Shown here in pieces: positions 5,191 to 5,228 of a DNA stretch of 5,228 nucleotides. The position numbers and the translations under genes are program-made. The stretch is from Paracoccaceae bacterium (GTDB lineage: Bacteria; Pseudomonadota; Alphaproteobacteria; Rhodobacterales; Rhodobacteraceae), in the NCBI GenBank assembly GCA_023134935.1, contig JAGLUD010000313.1, positions 1-5,228 of the forward strand, in the 5' to 3' direction. The notes under the pieces are model-generated. The model worked only from the letters and a program-made list of their open reading frames with translations. It was not told the origin of the DNA and did no database searches. Position 1 is the stretch's first letter, and every line of letters starts with the position of its first letter.

Positions 5191-5228
5191 AGCAAGTTGT
5201 ATGAAGGCTTTTCACAAGTCCCCAAAAA

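Noticed and set aside
5201..5228. Possible gene start MKAFHKSPK running off the window
   Set aside because: Nine codons, no Shine-Dalgarno, and only a weak promoter upstream; insufficient to support a gene.

Overview
The window looks like chromosomal DNA from an alphaproteobacterium, most likely a member of the Rhodobacterales (Roseobacter group) with moderate G+C. This rests on the EF-Tu sequence (a short switch I region reading KQFGDF, and [18 protein letters not shown]), on the compact ErpA-type protein, and on the type 2 dGTPase-like protein next to it. It is a genus-free guess from remembered family features, not from a search.

Layout, left to right. Positions 1-523 (minus) hold the first 174 codons of tuf (elongation factor Tu), cut by the window edge and preceded by a good sigma70-type promoter with an extended -10. 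Positions 623-1768 (minus) hold a complete dGTPase-like HD-domain hydrolase. A 77-bp divergent spacer separates it from an A-type iron-sulfur carrier (erpA-like, 1846-2178, plus). A sulfotransferase-like gene of unknown substrate (2120-2986, minus) runs into erpA tail to tail, with a 59-bp coding overlap. It is divergent from xth (3066-3836, plus), an exonuclease III/AP endonuclease.

Positions 3837-3955 are a non-coding, partly AT-rich regulatory region with a promoter candidate and a long inverted repeat. They lead into a two-gene operon (3956-4510 and 4515-5111, plus) encoding a split YeeE/YedE-type membrane transporter pair (pmpA/pmpB-like), closed by a GC-rich terminator hairpin at 5121-5144. 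The last 74 bases hold only a weak promoter candidate and a possible start of a further gene.

The genes fall into two groups. The left and middle genes are housekeeping: translation, nucleotide-pool control, Fe-S assembly and DNA repair, with the sulfotransferase-like gene as an accessory insertion. The right operon is a self-contained sulfur-compound uptake module (probably thiosulfate or a related sulfur species) with its own apparent operator. I see no mobile element, CRISPR array, tRNA or rRNA. I do not see a clearly new system. The items most worth checking are the operator-like inverted repeat at 3899-3936, the split transporter with one motif cysteine per subunit and a long inserted loop, and the uncharacterised sulfotransferase-like protein.
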